Assembly (NCBI RefSeq): GCF_014698965.1
Contig: NZ_JACXAE010000110.1
Location: 248,001 to 312,000, forward strand
DNA length: 64,000 nt
Direction of reading: 5' to 3'
From: Iningainema tapete BLCC-T55
GTDB lineage: Bacteria; Cyanobacteriota; Cyanobacteriia; Cyanobacteriales; Nostocaceae
Shown: in pieces, positions 24,913-34,902 of the stretch
Position numbering within the stretch: the first letter of the stretch is position 1
How the letters are laid out: each line of letters begins with the position of its first letter
Translations under genes and position numbers: made by a program
The notes under the pieces: model-generated
What the model saw: only the letters and a program-made list of their open reading frames with translations
What the model was told of the DNA's origin: nothing
The model's database searches: none

Positions 24913-26076
24913 GTGGACATTCAAATTGGGCGGGGAAAAACAGCCAGGAGAGCCTACGGCATCGATGAAATTGCTTTAGTTCCTGGTAATCGGACATTAG
25001 ATCCAACATTGGCGGAGACGAAGTGGCGGATTGGCAATATTGAGCGCGAAATTCCGATTATTGCCAGTGCAATGGATGGCGTAGTGGATGTCCGTATGGC
25101 TGTGCAATTGTCACAGTTAGGGGCATTGGGTGTTTTGAACTTAGAGGGCATACAAACTCGCTACGCCGATCCAGAGCCTATTTTAGACCGGATTGCGTCA
25201 GTTGGGAAGGACGAATTTGTTCCCCTGATGCAACAACTGTATTCTGAACCAATCAAACCGGAGTTAATTGAACAGCGAATTCAGGAAATTAAACAGCTTG
25301 GAGGCATTGCAGCGGTAAGTGCTACCCCAGTGGCGGCAAGTAAATATGGAGAAGTTGTAGTTTCAGCTGGGGCAGATATATTGTTTGTGCAAGGGACGGT
25401 AGTTTCTACTGCTCATCTTTCGCCTGCATCTGTAGTGCCACTGGATTTAGCACAATTTTGCCGCTCCATGCCTATACCCGTGGTTTTGGGCAACTGCGTA
25501 ACTTACGAAGTCGCTTTAAATTTAATGACATCAGGAGCAGCAGCGGTATTGGTAGGAATTGGGCCCGGAGCCGCTTGTACCTCTCGTGGTGTATTGGGTG
25601 TGGGTGTACCTCAAGCAACAGCGATCGCTGATTGTGCTGCTGCACGCGACGATTATTACCAAGATACTGGTAACTATGTACCAGTAATTGCCGATGGTGG
25701 TTTAATTACTGGTGGGGACATTTGTAAATGTATTGCTTGCGGCGCTGATGGTGTGATGATTGGTTCTCCCTTTGCTAAAGCACAAGAAGCTCCAGGACGG
25801 GGTTATCATTGGGGTATGGCGACGCCTAGCCCAGTTTTACCTAGAGGTACACGCATTCGTGTGGCGACTACAGGTAGTTTAGAGCAAATTTTGATTGGAC
25901 CAGCACAACTTGATGATGGTACTCACAATCTTTTGGGTGCGCTCAAAACGAGTATGGGTACAATAGGAGCCAAAAATCTTAAAGAAATGCAACAGGTAGA
26001 AGTTGTCATTGCCCCTTCTTTATTAACTGAAGGCAAAGTCTATCAAAAAGCTCAACAAATCGGAATGGGTAAATGA
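24913..26076 (+). CDS. guaB3: GuaB3-type IMP dehydrogenase family protein
   Basis: A 387-residue TIM-barrel protein without the CBS insert of classical GuaB. IIASAMDGVVD, the catalytic loop GIGPGAACTSRGVLGVG with the active cysteine, and VIADGGLITGGDI with VMIGSPFAKAQEAPG (IMP phosphate site) are all present. It would oxidise IMP to XMP in guanine nucleotide synthesis; the GuaB3 branch is less studied than GuaB. The start is GTG 24913 with AGGGG about 10 bases upstream. The yfr1-trxA order downstream is the usual cyanobacterial arrangement. Confidence 0.9.
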   Translation: MDIQIGRGKTARRAYGIDEIALVPGNRTLDPTLAETKWRIGNIEREIPIIASAMDGVVDVRMAVQLSQLGALGVLNLEGIQTRYADPEPILDRIASVGKDEFVPLMQQLYSEPIKPELIEQRIQEIKQLGGIAAVSATPVAASKYGEVVVSAGADILFVQGTVVSTAHLSPASVVPLDLAQFCRSMPIPVVLGNCVTYEVALNLMTSGAAAVLVGIGPGAACTSRGVLGVGVPQATAIADCAAARDDYYQDTGNYVPVIADGGLITGGDICKCIACGADGVMIGSPFAKAQEAPGRGYHWGMATPSPVLPRGTRIRVATTGSLEQILIGPAQLDDGTHNLLGALKTSMGTIGAKNLKEMQQVEVVIAPSLLTEGKVYQKAQQIGMGK

Positions 26077-26230
26077 GGAAATAGCTAATGGCTAATGGCT
26101 AAGAACAATCAGCAATCAGCAATTCTTCTATTCTTCTATTCTTCTATTCCCAGTCCTTCCTTGTTAAAGAAATTTTCCCAACTATTGCACAATTACTGGA
26201 AAAATCTCATCTGTCGCCTACAATAGAAAT

Positions 26231-26298
26231 AGCGGAGACGCATGTTTCCGTTCACTCCTCACACCACACTCCGCCCGGACTGCTGTTCGGGCGGTTCC
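26231..26298 (+). ncRNA. yfr1: Yfr1 small regulatory RNA
   Basis: The unpaired core ACTCCTCACAC, the hallmark of Yfr1, is at 26254-26264. It is flanked by a 5' stem-loop (CGGA at 26233 with TCCG at 26247) and a 3' terminator hairpin (CCGCCCG at 26271-26277 with CGGGCGG at 26288-26294, then TTCCTT). A -10 box TACAAT at 26219-26224 places the start near 26231. The position between guaB and trxA is that known from other cyanobacteria. Yfr1 base-pairs with mRNAs of outer-membrane proteins through the CU-rich core. Confidence 0.93.
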
Positions 26299-26424
26299 TT
26301 AATATATATATAAATAAATACTAAAGCTATATATAAATGTATATGTCCGGCTCCAAAGCTGTGGTTTTTGCTATGGTAGAATTTTGAGCAAACTCGAAAA
26401 CATTCTAGGCAAAGGTTTGTAGGC

Positions 26425-26748
26425 ATGTCAGCAGCGGCACAAGTTACGGACTCTACCTTTAAGCAGGAAGTACTGGATAGCGCGGTTCCTGTTTTAGTTG
26501 ATTTTTGGGCGCCTTGGTGCGGTCCTTGCCGGATGGTTGCACCTGTTGTAGATGAAATTTCTGCTCAATATGAAGGTCAACTAAAGGTAGTTAAAGTTAA
26601 TACAGATGAAAATCCCAATGTTGCGAGTCAGTATGGCATCCGTAGCATTCCTACCTTAATGATTTTTAAAGGTGGGCAAAAAGTTGATATGGTAGTCGGT
26701 GCTGTGCCGAAAACCACATTAGCCAACACTTTAGAAAAGTATCTTTAA
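26425..26748 (+). CDS. trxA: Thioredoxin
   Basis: The 107-residue protein has the active site [10 protein letters not shown] (residues 29-38), the cis-proline region [11 protein letters not shown] and the standard length for m-type thioredoxin. It reduces disulfides in Calvin-cycle and other target enzymes. It lies 127 bases after the Yfr1 terminator. Confidence 0.97.
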   Translation: MSAAAQVTDSTFKQEVLDSAVPVLVDFWAPWCGPCRMVAPVVDEISAQYEGQLKVVKVNTDENPNVASQYGIRSIPTLMIFKGGQKVDMVVGAVPKTTLANTLEKYL

Positions 26749-26759
26749 AGGTTAACAAG

Positions 26760-26975
26760 AACTCAGAACGCCTTGAACTGAAGTTCAAGAACGCCAGTCG
26801 CCTACGGATGGAAACCCGGATGCAGCGCTGGCTCGCTAATAGCTCAAGTCAGAAGACAGCTGACTAAGAGAGTTAGTCAGTCAGAAGCTCAAATTTATAA
26901 ACTTCTACAGTCATTGGCGACGGTAGGCGTCACCAGCGCCTTGGTTGACTTTTAACCACAGGTGCTTTTTATTTT
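26760..26975 (+). ncRNA. Candidate structured RNA or long trxA 3' UTR with strong terminator
   Basis: The 300-base gap after trxA holds a series of perfect hairpins (CTTGAACT-GA-AGTTCAAG at 26772-26789; CTGACTAA-GAGAG-TTAGTCAG at 26860-26880). A strong rho-independent terminator follows at 26935-26975: AGCGCCTTGGTT paired with AACCACAGGTGCT, then TTTTTATTTT. It ends about 220 bases beyond the trxA stop, so either the trxA transcript is long or a separate RNA is made. No -10 box was identified. Confidence 0.45.
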
Positions 26976-27063
26976 CCGCGAACTACTGCGTCTCCACATA
27001 GAAATGCGCTAGATATATTAAACATCAAATTAATTAGATAATGCCATACAGGCGGCAGTTCTC

Positions 27064-28134
27064 ATGACATCTAAAGCTTTATTTGATACATCTGACTCTT
27101 TTCAAGCGGATCTTGCTGAGTTAATTGAGCATTTACCAAACTTAAAGCATCAAAAGTACGTCCTACAAGCACTAAAGACTATCATACGTCTGGCTGATAC
27201 AGAAATTGACCGTCTGGACTGGAAGATCTTGTCGGCGGCTTTGACTGATATGGAAAAAGGTTTCCAATTATTTTATACTTACAGACATGTTCGTAAAGTC
27301 ACCATCTTCGGTTCGGCGCGTTTATCGTCGGAAACTCCTGATTATCTTATGGCAGTAGAGTTTGCCCGCCGTGTCACTCAATTGGGTTTTATGGTGATGA
27401 CTGGCGGAGGTGGTGGTATTATGCAAGCAGGTCATGAAGGTGCAGGACGAGAAAATTCCTTTGGCTTAAACATTCAGTTGCCTTTTGAGCAGGAGGCTAA
27501 CCCTTTTATTGTTGGTGATCCCAAGTTAATTCACTTTAAGTATTTCTTTACCCGCAAGCTATTTCTGCTCAAAGAAAGTGATGCTATTGCTCTGTTTCCT
27601 GGTGGTTTTGGTACTCAAGACGAAGCTTTTGAATGTATGACTTTAAGCCAGACAGGTAAGTTTGGTCCTGTACCTCTAATTTTAATCGATCATCCTGGTG
27701 GGGATTATTGGCGCTCATGGAGTGAATATATCGATCGCCAACTAGTGCAAAAAGGTTTGGTAAGTCCCGAAGATCCCAGTTTGTATACGGTTACAGACAA
27801 TCTTGATGTGGCTTGCAATGCTATTACCTATTTTTACCAAGTTTATCACTCCTGTCGCTATGTGGGCGATCGCCTAGTGATTCGGCTCAAAACTGACATT
27901 TCAGATGCCGAGTTAGATCAACTCAATACCTCTTTCAGTGATATTCTCGTTAAGGGATCGATAGAAAAGAGTTTGGCTTTAACACAAGAGGCGCAAGATG
28001 AGACAGTTGAACTACCACGTCTGGTTTTGTACTTTAATCAAAGGGATTTAGGGCGTTTGTATCAGTTGATTGCCACAATTAATCAAATGGGTACTCCAAC
28101 ATTGGAGGAAAAAGCACACCCTGAGCGTAAGTAG
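27064..28134 (+). CDS. LOG-family protein (lysine decarboxylase-like fold)
   Basis: The 356-residue protein has a Rossmann core with the LOG motif PGGFGTQDE near residue 180 and MVMTGGGGGIMQAGHEGA near 120. LOG proteins cleave cytokinin or other nucleoside monophosphates at the N-glycosidic bond. About 80 extra residues at the N-terminus and 100 at the C-terminus mark a longer cyanobacterial branch, whose substrate I cannot name. Confidence 0.88.
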   Translation: MTSKALFDTSDSFQADLAELIEHLPNLKHQKYVLQALKTIIRLADTEIDRLDWKILSAALTDMEKGFQLFYTYRHVRKVTIFGSARLSSETPDYLMAVEFARRVTQLGFMVMTGGGGGIMQAGHEGAGRENSFGLNIQLPFEQEANPFIVGDPKLIHFKYFFTRKLFLLKESDAIALFPGGFGTQDEAFECMTLSQTGKFGPVPLILIDHPGGDYWRSWSEYIDRQLVQKGLVSPEDPSLYTVTDNLDVACNAITYFYQVYHSCRYVGDRLVIRLKTDISDAELDQLNTSFSDILVKGSIEKSLALTQEAQDETVELPRLVLYFNQRDLGRLYQLIATINQMGTPTLEEKAHPERK

Positions 28135-28181
28135 TACTCCATCAACTTTGTTGTTCGTAGTACCGTGACGCTCTCCTCTCG

Positions 28182-28202
28182 TTCCCAGTCTGAGACTGGG
28201 AA
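28182..28202 (+). terminator. Hairpin after the LOG gene
   Basis: The perfect 9-bp stem TTCCCAGTC-TGA-GACTGGGAA is followed by TGCATTTTCC, about 50 bases past the stop. Confidence 0.55.
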
Positions 28203-28398
28203 TGCATTTTCCGAGGCTAGTGGCTACTCTCTTATATATTTAAAATTTTTAAGCTTTATTTAGATTTGTATCTAATTGATGATTATTTGTAAAATTTAAG
28301 ATTTTCTTTAGTTTTATAATTTAAGATTTTCTTTAGATTTAAAAAAATGCTAATATGCTTTTAGCAGCAAGATTGAGCAGTCTCATGAGGGATATTTT

Positions 28399-28614
28399 AT
28401 GAACTCTTTGACCTTACGTCATTTTTGGTCTGTAGTAGAGGAAACTCAAACAAGCACCTTGTTGAAGGTAAACGATGCAGATCTAGTTCAGCAGTTACTG
28501 AAGCAACTGCAGAACCGGAGTGTATATACTAGAGAAGAAATGAGTACTATTAGTGATTATATCAGTGCTAGAATACCGCTAATTCGCGATTTGGCTCAGG
28601 CTCGGATGGCATAG
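28399..28614 (+). CDS. Small conserved-looking protein, unknown
   Basis: The 71-residue soluble helical protein begins MNSLTLRHFWSVVEETQ. GAGGGATATTTT precedes the ATG, giving a plausible ribosome site. Upstream AT-rich DNA carries two copies of AATTTAAGATTTTCTTTAG. The last 47 bases overlap the convergent DUF1830 gene. No family recognised. Confidence 0.6.
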   Translation: MNSLTLRHFWSVVEETQTSTLLKVNDADLVQQLLKQLQNRSVYTREEMSTISDYISARIPLIRDLAQARMA

Positions 28615-28894
28615 AAATGTTCAGAGCAGACGATGGAGTGGCGTGATTACTAGCGTGAATTTGCAAACTTTCACAAAAAATCCGCTCACTGAGCAGAGCA
28701 GTTGCCATCATACCTGTATAAATTTCCATTTCCCCTTGACATGGGGCTTCAAATAGAAGCCGTTGCCCAGGAAAAATAACACGCTCAAAAAACCAACCGG
28801 TAATATTTGAGATGCGAGCGACTTGGATTTGGTTGGTAAAATTAACGTAGTGACAAAGAATTAATTCGGAACTAGCAACAGGTAGATTTAACAT
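28568..28894 (-). CDS. DUF1830 protein
   Basis: The 108-residue product has ILCHYVNFTNQIQVARISNI, WFFERVIFPGQRLLFEAP and GMMATALLSERI, the hallmarks of cyanobacterial DUF1830. Function unknown. Its 3' end overlaps the convergent small gene by 47 bases. Confidence 0.82.
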   Translation of the reverse strand: MLNLPVASSELILCHYVNFTNQIQVARISNITGWFFERVIFPGQRLLFEAPCQGEMEIYTGMMATALLSERIFCESLQIHASNHATPSSALNISMPSEPEPNRELAVF

Positions 28895-29238
28895 TTTGAT
28901 TAAATTAATGTTTCCTTGGGGGCATTCTAGCTCAAGGTTGATGAAGAATTGAAGGAAGAGAATATAAAGATATCATAACATCAAGCTAGGGATCGCGGCG
29001 ATCGCATCTCTTGGCTAAGTATTGTCTCCACAAGATGCGCTGATGTTAGCGATAGAAAGACTTGATTTGTAAAACTATACTCTTTTTTAAGAATTTCTTT
29101 ATAATAGAATTGAATTAGATGGGTATCTAATTCATGTCGCCTCTTTTGAATCTCAACCAAAGGTGGAGGCAATTATCCGCCCATAGGCTAGAAACCTCAC
29201 AAAAACCATATTTGTAAAGTTTTACTTTACAACTTGCT

Positions 29239-29469
29239 ATGATGCGTTTATCTTCAGTCAATTACCGAAGGAAGCAAAGCGCCATCAGGCGTGGCATTCC
29301 CACTACCGAAGCGGCTAGAGTATTAAATATTAGTCAAAGTAAATTATGCCAGATACTGCAAGAAGGACAAATTCCCTCACGCAGTATCAATGGGCAGAGG
29401 GTGATTAGTCGAGGAGCGTTGATGGAGTATCAAGTCAGAAAAAGATTATCTTCTTTTGACGATTATTAA
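29239..29469 (+). CDS. Small excisionase-like HTH protein
   Basis: The 76-residue basic protein has the helix-turn-helix IPTTEAARVLNISQSKLCQI followed by the wing ISRGALMEYQVRKR, as in excisionase/MerR-type DNA-binding proteins. No integrase or phage gene is close by. It probably binds DNA as a small regulator. Downstream is a run of GGGGATTGGGTACT-like tandem repeats (29470-29510). Confidence 0.65.
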   Translation: MMRLSSVNYRRKQSAIRRGIPTTEAARVLNISQSKLCQILQEGQIPSRSINGQRVISRGALMEYQVRKRLSSFDDY

Positions 29470-29548
29470 ACTGGGGATTGGGGATTGGGTACTGGGGATT
29501 GGGTACAAGGCGCGAAAATTCTTTTAATCCCCAATCGCCAATCCCTTT

Positions 29549-31036
29549 TTACGCTTCATTCAAAACCCAATGGACGAGGGTACGAACACCAAAGCCGGTA
29601 GCGCCAGCATTATTGTAGCCGTTCTCCTTATCCGCCCAAACTGGACCGGCTACATCAAGGTGCGCCCAAGTAGTTTCTTTGAGAAACTGCTTGAGGAATA
29701 AAGCAGCAGTAATTGAGCCACCAGGACGAGGACCGGTATTCTTCATATCAGCAATACCTGATTTTAGCCCTTCAAAGTATCTTTCTTCCATTGGTAAGCG
29801 CCAGATTTTTTCCCCAGCGATTTGGGCGGCTTTCTCTAACTCAGTAGCCAAAGTATCAGAGGGAGTGAATAAACCAGCAATGTCATCTCCTAGAGCAATC
29901 ACACAAGCACCAGTAAGGGTAGCTAAATCAACGATCGCATCTACGCCTAGTTTTTCAGTAAACACCAAAGCATCTGCCAGAGTCAAACGTCCTTCAGCGT
30001 CAGTATTATTAACTTCAATAGTCTTACCATTAGAAGCTTTAATCACATCTCCGGGGTGCATAGCCCGCCCACTGATCATATTCTCGGTAACTGCGGAGAT
30101 AAAATGAACTTCAACATCTGGTTTAATCTGACCAATAACTTTAGCAGCTCCTAAGGTAGCAGCAGCTCCACCCATATCCATTTTCATGCTTTCAATGCCA
30201 CTACCAGCGCCTTTGATATTAAGTCCGCCAGAATCAAAAGTCAAACCTTTACCGATAATTGCTAACTTCCGCTTAGGCGTACCTTCTGGCTTGTAAGTGA
30301 GGTGAATGAATTTAGGCGGCAAATCAGAAGCTTGTGCTACTGCCAAAAAAGCCCCCATACCTAACTTCTCACAATCTTCTCGCTCTAATATTTCTATCTG
30401 CAAACCATGTTCAGAGGCAATTTGTGTTGCAGTTTCTGCCATCGTAACTGGTGTCACCGAGTTAGCGGGAGCTGCTACCAACTGCCGTGCTAAAATTACG
30501 CCAGAGCAGATTTGATTGGCAAGGCTAACTGCTGCTTCTTGTCCACCTAATCCCAGTAAATCTACTTGTTCTACTTGTATTGAATTTTCTTCAGGTTCTG
30601 ACTTAAAGCGATTATCTTGATACAGTGCCAATTGTACACCTTCAGCTAAAGCTTGCGCTGTTTGTGCTGGGTCGTTATTCCAAATTGGCAAACTTAATGC
30701 CAAAGTTTTGCTCTTTTGCTTTTTGGCAGTTCTTGCAGCATTAGCTGCGGCTCTGCGTAGAGTATCTAGTTTTAAAGCTTCTTTTTTGCCCAAACCCACC
30801 AGAATTACTTTGCGAACCGTAGCAGTACCACCTACTCGCGTACCAACGCTGCTAGCTAGTTTACCTTTAAATTCCTCTTCGGCAATCAATTCTGTTAACA
30901 AACCGGCAAACTTTTGATCTAAAGTTGCCAAATCGCCGGTTAACTCGACTGCATCTTCAAATAATCCAATCGCTAGGCTATCCCCCGCCCAATCTAAAAG
31001 TTGGGTATCAGTAACACGAATTTCCATTGCTGTCAT
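29549..31036 (-). CDS. pepA: Leucyl aminopeptidase (M17)
   Basis: The 495-residue cytosolic zinc/manganese aminopeptidase has the M17 signature [14 protein letters not shown] near residue 340, [18 protein letters not shown] near 255 with the metal-binding and catalytic lysine region, and [14 protein letters not shown]. It removes N-terminal residues from peptides as a hexamer. It lies downstream of the two-component operon on the same strand, separated by a palindrome. Confidence 0.95.
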   Translation of the reverse strand: MTAMEIRVTDTQLLDWAGDSLAIGLFEDAVELTGDLATLDQKFAGLLTELIAEEEFKGKLASSVGTRVGGTATVRKVILVGLGKKEALKLDTLRRAAANAARTAKKQKSKTLALSLPIWNNDPAQTAQALAEGVQLALYQDNRFKSEPEENSIQVEQVDLLGLGGQEAAVSLANQICSGVILARQLVAAPANSVTPVTMAETATQIASEHGLQIEILEREDCEKLGMGAFLAVAQASDLPPKFIHLTYKPEGTPKRKLAIIGKGLTFDSGGLNIKGAGSGIESMKMDMGGAAATLGAAKVIGQIKPDVEVHFISAVTENMISGRAMHPGDVIKASNGKTIEVNNTDAEGRLTLADALVFTEKLGVDAIVDLATLTGACVIALGDDIAGLFTPSDTLATELEKAAQIAGEKIWRLPMEERYFEGLKSGIADMKNTGPRPGGSITAALFLKQFLKETTWAHLDVAGPVWADKENGYNNAGATGFGVRTLVHWVLNEA

Positions 31037-31066
31037 CTGTGTATAAGTTATTGTATCAGTATTACA

Positions 31067-31103
31067 CCAGATCCCCGACGAATTAAATAAGTCGGGGATC
31101 TGG
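31067..31103. repeat. Dispersed palindrome overlapping the end of a kinase gene
   Basis: 13-bp perfect arms (CCAGATCCCCGAC / GTCGGGGATCTGG) flank an 11-base loop. It is the same family as at 12656 and 14042. The right arm encodes the last residues of the hybrid kinase (NPDPRLI) and the stop codon lies in the loop. It may act as a terminator between the kinase and pepA. Confidence 0.85.
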
Positions 31104-32726
31104 ATTTAATAAATTAGCGATCGCTTGAACAAGTTCATCAGGAATTACTGGCTTAGAAAGGTGAAGCGTGAAGCCTGCAGCGAGTGCCTCAAAGCTGTTT
31201 TTATCTCCAGCGTAAGCTGTTAGTGCCACTGCTGGAATTCCTCCGAATGTAGGTGATAGCGCTCTAACTTGGCGGATGAGAGCATAACCGTCTGCCTCAG
31301 GCATACCAATATCACTAATTAACACATCTGGTTGAAAAGATGCTAAAGCGGATAATGCTTCGCGGGCGGAAGAAACCGCAGTAGTAAGTGCGCCATAATT
31401 TTCTAAAGCAAACACTAAAAATTCCAGTGAATCAGCATCGTCATCGACTACTAAAATCCGCACTCCCTGAAGAGGAGTTAAGGGAGTAGGAGGAGCAACG
31501 GGTGCAGAAGTAACTTCTGCTTTTGTTGTCAGTGCTGCTTTCAGAGGTATTGTTACAGTAAAAGTTGCTCCCAATCCAATTCCAGGACTTTGAGCTGTGA
31601 CGTTTCCACCATGTAGTTCGACTAGATGACGCACAATTGCTAATCCTAGCCCTAAGCCGCCATGTTTACGAGTAGTAGTACCATCTGCTTGACGAAACGA
31701 GTCAAATACATATGGGAGAAAGTCTGGGTTGATACCAATGCCTGTGTCTTTAACTGTGAGTTGGGCAGAGGAAGGGGAGTGGGGGAGAGACGGAGTGGGG
31801 GAGAGTAGTACTTCTACTTTTCCTCCTTGGGGTGTGAACTTGATGGCGTTGGAAAGTAGGTTCCAGATGACTTGCTGTAATCGATTGGCGTCGCCTAAAA
31901 CTTGGAATTGGGAATTTTCGATTGTCGATTGGGAATTGGTATCCCCATTGCCCAATGCCTCATGCCCCAAAATCCTAAATTCTAAATCGACAGATTTGGC
32001 TATTGCTGCTAGACGCATTGTCTCAATTGCCGCTTCAATCACTGGGATGAGATTTGTTGGTTGAGGAGTTAAGGACAATTTTCCGCGAATAATTCGGGAT
32101 ATATCGAGTAAATCTTCGATTAATTGAGTTTGTTGCTTGGCGTTGCGCTCAATAGTTTCGAGGGCGCGGTTGAGGGTAACACTATCTAGTTGACGGGTAC
32201 GAATTAATTTTGACCAACCCAAGATAGCATTGAGAGGCGATCGCAATTCATGGGAAAGTACTGCAAGAAATTCATCTTTTACTCTGTTTGCCTGTTCTAA
32301 TTCTTGTTTTTGTCGCCGTATCTCTGCCTCTGCAAGCTTTCGAGCGCGTCTTTCTTCTGCTTCTCTTAGCGCTCTGTGCACCGAAGATGGCAGACGCTCC
32401 ATCCTTTGTTTCAATACGTAATCTGTGGCTCCACTTTTCAATGTTTCAATTGCCACCTCTTCCCCCATTGTTGCTGTCACAAAAATGAAGGGTATTTCTG
32501 GACACATTTGCCGCGCCATTGCTAGGGCAGTGATGCCATTAAAACTTGGTAGGGAGTAATCGGAAAGAATCAGGTCAAAGTTACATTGCTCTAATTCCGC
32601 TTGAAACTCTTGCTCAGTTTTCACATGCACTATTATACACGAAATACCCCCTTCTGTCAACTGGGCGTGAATCAATTCAGCATCTAGCGGACTATCTTCA
32701 AGCAAGAGGAACCTTAGACCTGACAT
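31083..32726 (-). CDS. Hybrid histidine kinase, REC-kinase-REC
   Basis: The 547-residue soluble protein has a receiver ([13 protein letters not shown], phospho-Asp near 56), a coiled coil, a HisKA domain with [15 protein letters not shown] (His near 160), an HATPase ([32 protein letters not shown]) and a second receiver ([14 protein letters not shown], near 475). No membrane segment, so input must come by phosphotransfer or protein contact. It is third in the operon, two bases after the response regulator. Its C-terminus is encoded by a palindromic repeat. Confidence 0.93.
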   Translation of the reverse strand: MSGLRFLLLEDSPLDAELIHAQLTEGGISCIIVHVKTEQEFQAELEQCNFDLILSDYSLPSFNGITALAMARQMCPEIPFIFVTATMGEEVAIETLKSGATDYVLKQRMERLPSSVHRALREAEERRARKLAEAEIRRQKQELEQANRVKDEFLAVLSHELRSPLNAILGWSKLIRTRQLDSVTLNRALETIERNAKQQTQLIEDLLDISRIIRGKLSLTPQPTNLIPVIEAAIETMRLAAIAKSVDLEFRILGHEALGNGDTNSQSTIENSQFQVLGDANRLQQVIWNLLSNAIKFTPQGGKVEVLLSPTPSLPHSPSSAQLTVKDTGIGINPDFLPYVFDSFRQADGTTTRKHGGLGLGLAIVRHLVELHGGNVTAQSPGIGLGATFTVTIPLKAALTTKAEVTSAPVAPPTPLTPLQGVRILVVDDDADSLEFLVFALENYGALTTAVSSAREALSALASFQPDVLISDIGMPEADGYALIRQVRALSPTFGGIPAVALTAYAGDKNSFEALAAGFTLHLSKPVIPDELVQAIANLLNPDPRLI

Positions 32727-32728
32727 TA

Positions 32729-33205
32729 CTATACTCCTGCAATTCCTTGACTACTGCGTGCCGGAGGGATAGAACCTGGGGGCGGTTCATTAATTATTGC
32801 CCAAAATAACCCCAGCCCCTTGATTACATCGACAAATTCATGAAAATCGATGGGTTTAACTACGTATGCATTTGTGCCAAGTTCATAACAGCGAGCTAAA
32901 TCCTTCTCTTCACGGGAAGATGTTAACACCACTACTGGCACTATGCGTAAATCTGGATCTGCCTTCAGTTGTGTGAGAACTTCTATTCCGTCCACTTTAG
33001 GTAGTTTAAGATCCAGTAATACCACCACAGGATTTCCTTCTCGGCGTAATCGATACACTCCTCGACGATACAGATAATCTAAAGCTTCTTCGCCATCACG
33101 GACGACGACGACTTCATTACCTAAATGATTTTCTGCCAGAGAAGTCAGGATTAACTCCACATCGTTAATGCTGTCTTCTACTAGGAGAATGCGTTTGAGT
33201 TCCAT
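32729..33205 (-). CDS. Rcp1-like single-domain response regulator
   Basis: From ATG 33205 (MELKRILLVEDSINDVELIL) the product has 158 residues. The phospho-acceptor Asp is in VVLLDLKLPKVDG, the conserved Thr in VVVLTSS and Lys in YVVKP. The short insert YLYRRGVYRLRREG is typical of phytochrome-linked Rcp1 regulators. It lies between a PAS kinase and a hybrid kinase, ten and two bases away, so it probably relays phosphate between them. Confidence 0.92.
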   Translation of the reverse strand: MELKRILLVEDSINDVELILTSLAENHLGNEVVVVRDGEEALDYLYRRGVYRLRREGNPVVVLLDLKLPKVDGIEVLTQLKADPDLRIVPVVVLTSSREEKDLARCYELGTNAYVVKPIDFHEFVDVIKGLGLFWAIINEPPPGSIPPARSSQGIAGV

Positions 33206-33215
33206 TCCTTGCACT

Positions 33216-34649
33216 CTACTCTCCACTCTCCAATCCTGTCCCCCTTGGTAGCGCAAAATAAAATGTCGCCCCTATTTCTATCTGTGCCTCTGCCCAGACG
33301 CGCCCACCATGACGGTGTATGATGCGTTGGACGTTAGCTAATCCAACGCCTGTGCCTTCAAATTGGGAATCGGTATGCAAACGTTGAAAAACTCCAAAAA
33401 GTTTATGAACGTAGCGCATATCAAAACCAATTCCATTATCCCGCACGAAGAACACAACTTCTTCATTACTACTGGTACTACCTACGGTAATTTCTGCTGT
33501 AGGACAATTCCTAGTGTATTTGATGGCATTGTCCAGCAGATTGCGCAAAGCTAGCCTTAACATAGCCACATCACCCTGCACAGTAGGTAACTGAGTAATG
33601 TGCCAATTCACCAGACGTTTTTTGGTTTCTGGCTCTAAATCGTGTTTTATCTCCTGCACCAATTGATTCATATTAATAGTGGTGTAGCGCATGGAGGTGC
33701 GCCCCATCCGGGAGAAGGCTAATAGATCATCAATCAATTTACCTGCTTGTTTGCTGGTGTCAGTGATAATGTTGAGGTAACGCCTACTAGTTTCATCTAG
33801 TACTTTTGAACTAAGGCGTTTTTGTAACAAATCGACAAATCCGGCAATGTGACGCAGGGGTGCGCGCAAGTCATGAGAAACTGAATAAGAAAACGATTCC
33901 AGTTCTTTGTTCGCTGCTTCTAGTTCAGCAGTGCGTTGTTTTACTCGTTCCTCTAGGGTTTCATTAAGTTGGCGAATTTGCTCTTCAGCGCGTTTGCGCT
34001 CGGTAATATCAATTGTGATCCCATCAAAACGGGTTGGTTTGCCTGATGCATCATAAAATGCTTTGCCAATAGCTCGAATCCAACGCCCCATCTGACCATC
34101 AGAGCCAATCACTCGGTAGTCAACGTCATAGCTTACACCATTGGCTATAGAGTATTCAACAGCTCGCAAAGTCGGTTCTCGGTCATCGGGATGTAGCATT
34201 TGATAAAATAGATTAATATCGACTTCAGCATCAGGTGGTAAACCAAAATGCGCTTTACATTGGTCGTTCCACATTAACTTGTCAAATGGTAAATTGACAA
34301 ACCAGACACCGAGTTCGGCGCCCTGAATCACAAAATCCATCCTTTCTTGACTAATTCGCAAAGCTTCTGTCTGTTGTCGCAGAGTCTGCTCTACTTGTTG
34401 AAGCTTTTGTTCGGCGCATTGGCGATCTCTGTCTACTTTATTGGCATATCTTGCACTCTGCCAAATCAATATCATAAAAATGACACATAAGCAAACCACT
34501 AGCAGCGATATCCCAAATGCTGCTTCGTAGTAATTCGCCTGGAGTCCCTTCAGAATTAACCAACCCAAAATCAAAGGTAGCACGATCGCACTTGGCATTA
34601 AACGACGGGCGATCGTACTCCCTCTCAAATCACTCGTAATTGTTTGCAT
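33216..34649 (-). CDS. Membrane-anchored PAS sensor histidine kinase
   Basis: From ATG 34649 ([10 protein letters not shown], with AAGGTAGG upstream) the product has 477 residues: two membrane helices near residues 20-65, a coiled coil, a PAS/PAC domain ([19 protein letters not shown] to [14 protein letters not shown]), a HisKA domain with [18 protein letters not shown] and an HATPase ([30 protein letters not shown]). It is the first gene of a three-gene signalling operon. The signal is unknown; no GAF or chromophore cysteine is visible. Confidence 0.92.
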   Translation of the reverse strand: MQTITSDLRGSTIARRLMPSAIVLPLILGWLILKGLQANYYEAAFGISLLVVCLCVIFMILIWQSARYANKVDRDRQCAEQKLQQVEQTLRQQTEALRISQERMDFVIQGAELGVWFVNLPFDKLMWNDQCKAHFGLPPDAEVDINLFYQMLHPDDREPTLRAVEYSIANGVSYDVDYRVIGSDGQMGRWIRAIGKAFYDASGKPTRFDGITIDITERKRAEEQIRQLNETLEERVKQRTAELEAANKELESFSYSVSHDLRAPLRHIAGFVDLLQKRLSSKVLDETSRRYLNIITDTSKQAGKLIDDLLAFSRMGRTSMRYTTINMNQLVQEIKHDLEPETKKRLVNWHITQLPTVQGDVAMLRLALRNLLDNAIKYTRNCPTAEITVGSTSSNEEVVFFVRDNGIGFDMRYVHKLFGVFQRLHTDSQFEGTGVGLANVQRIIHRHGGRVWAEAQIEIGATFYFALPRGTGLESGE

Positions 34650-34902
34650 CCACCTACCTTCTGGGCTGCTAATCAAAACCCCCAAACAAATTCCTATGTA
34701 CTGCTATTGACGTAGTATAGTGGCTCAGATGTCCAAAAATTTTCACCCCATAGGCATAGCTGCTCAGCAAATTGGTACTCGCAACAGTAGTTGATCAATT
34801 CCTAAATTCCATCCCCAGAGGTATTGACATAACACTATTAGCTTAATAGTTATGCGGCTAACGAAGTTATTCAAGTTGATGAGTGGTATTTGGGTAATAC
34901 AG
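34650..34902. other. Gap upstream of the kinase operon
   Basis: This holds the operon promoter region and an imperfect hairpin around 34829-34856 (AACACTATTAGC / TAATAGTTATG). No gene was seen. Confidence 0.35.

Noticed and set aside
28981-29172. Minus-strand open frame of 63 codons
   Set aside because: No ribosome site or recognisable motif. Kept out, although a small gene cannot be excluded.
29239-29469. Integrative element, suggested by the excisionase-like HTH
   Set aside because: No integrase, attachment repeat or tRNA is adjacent.
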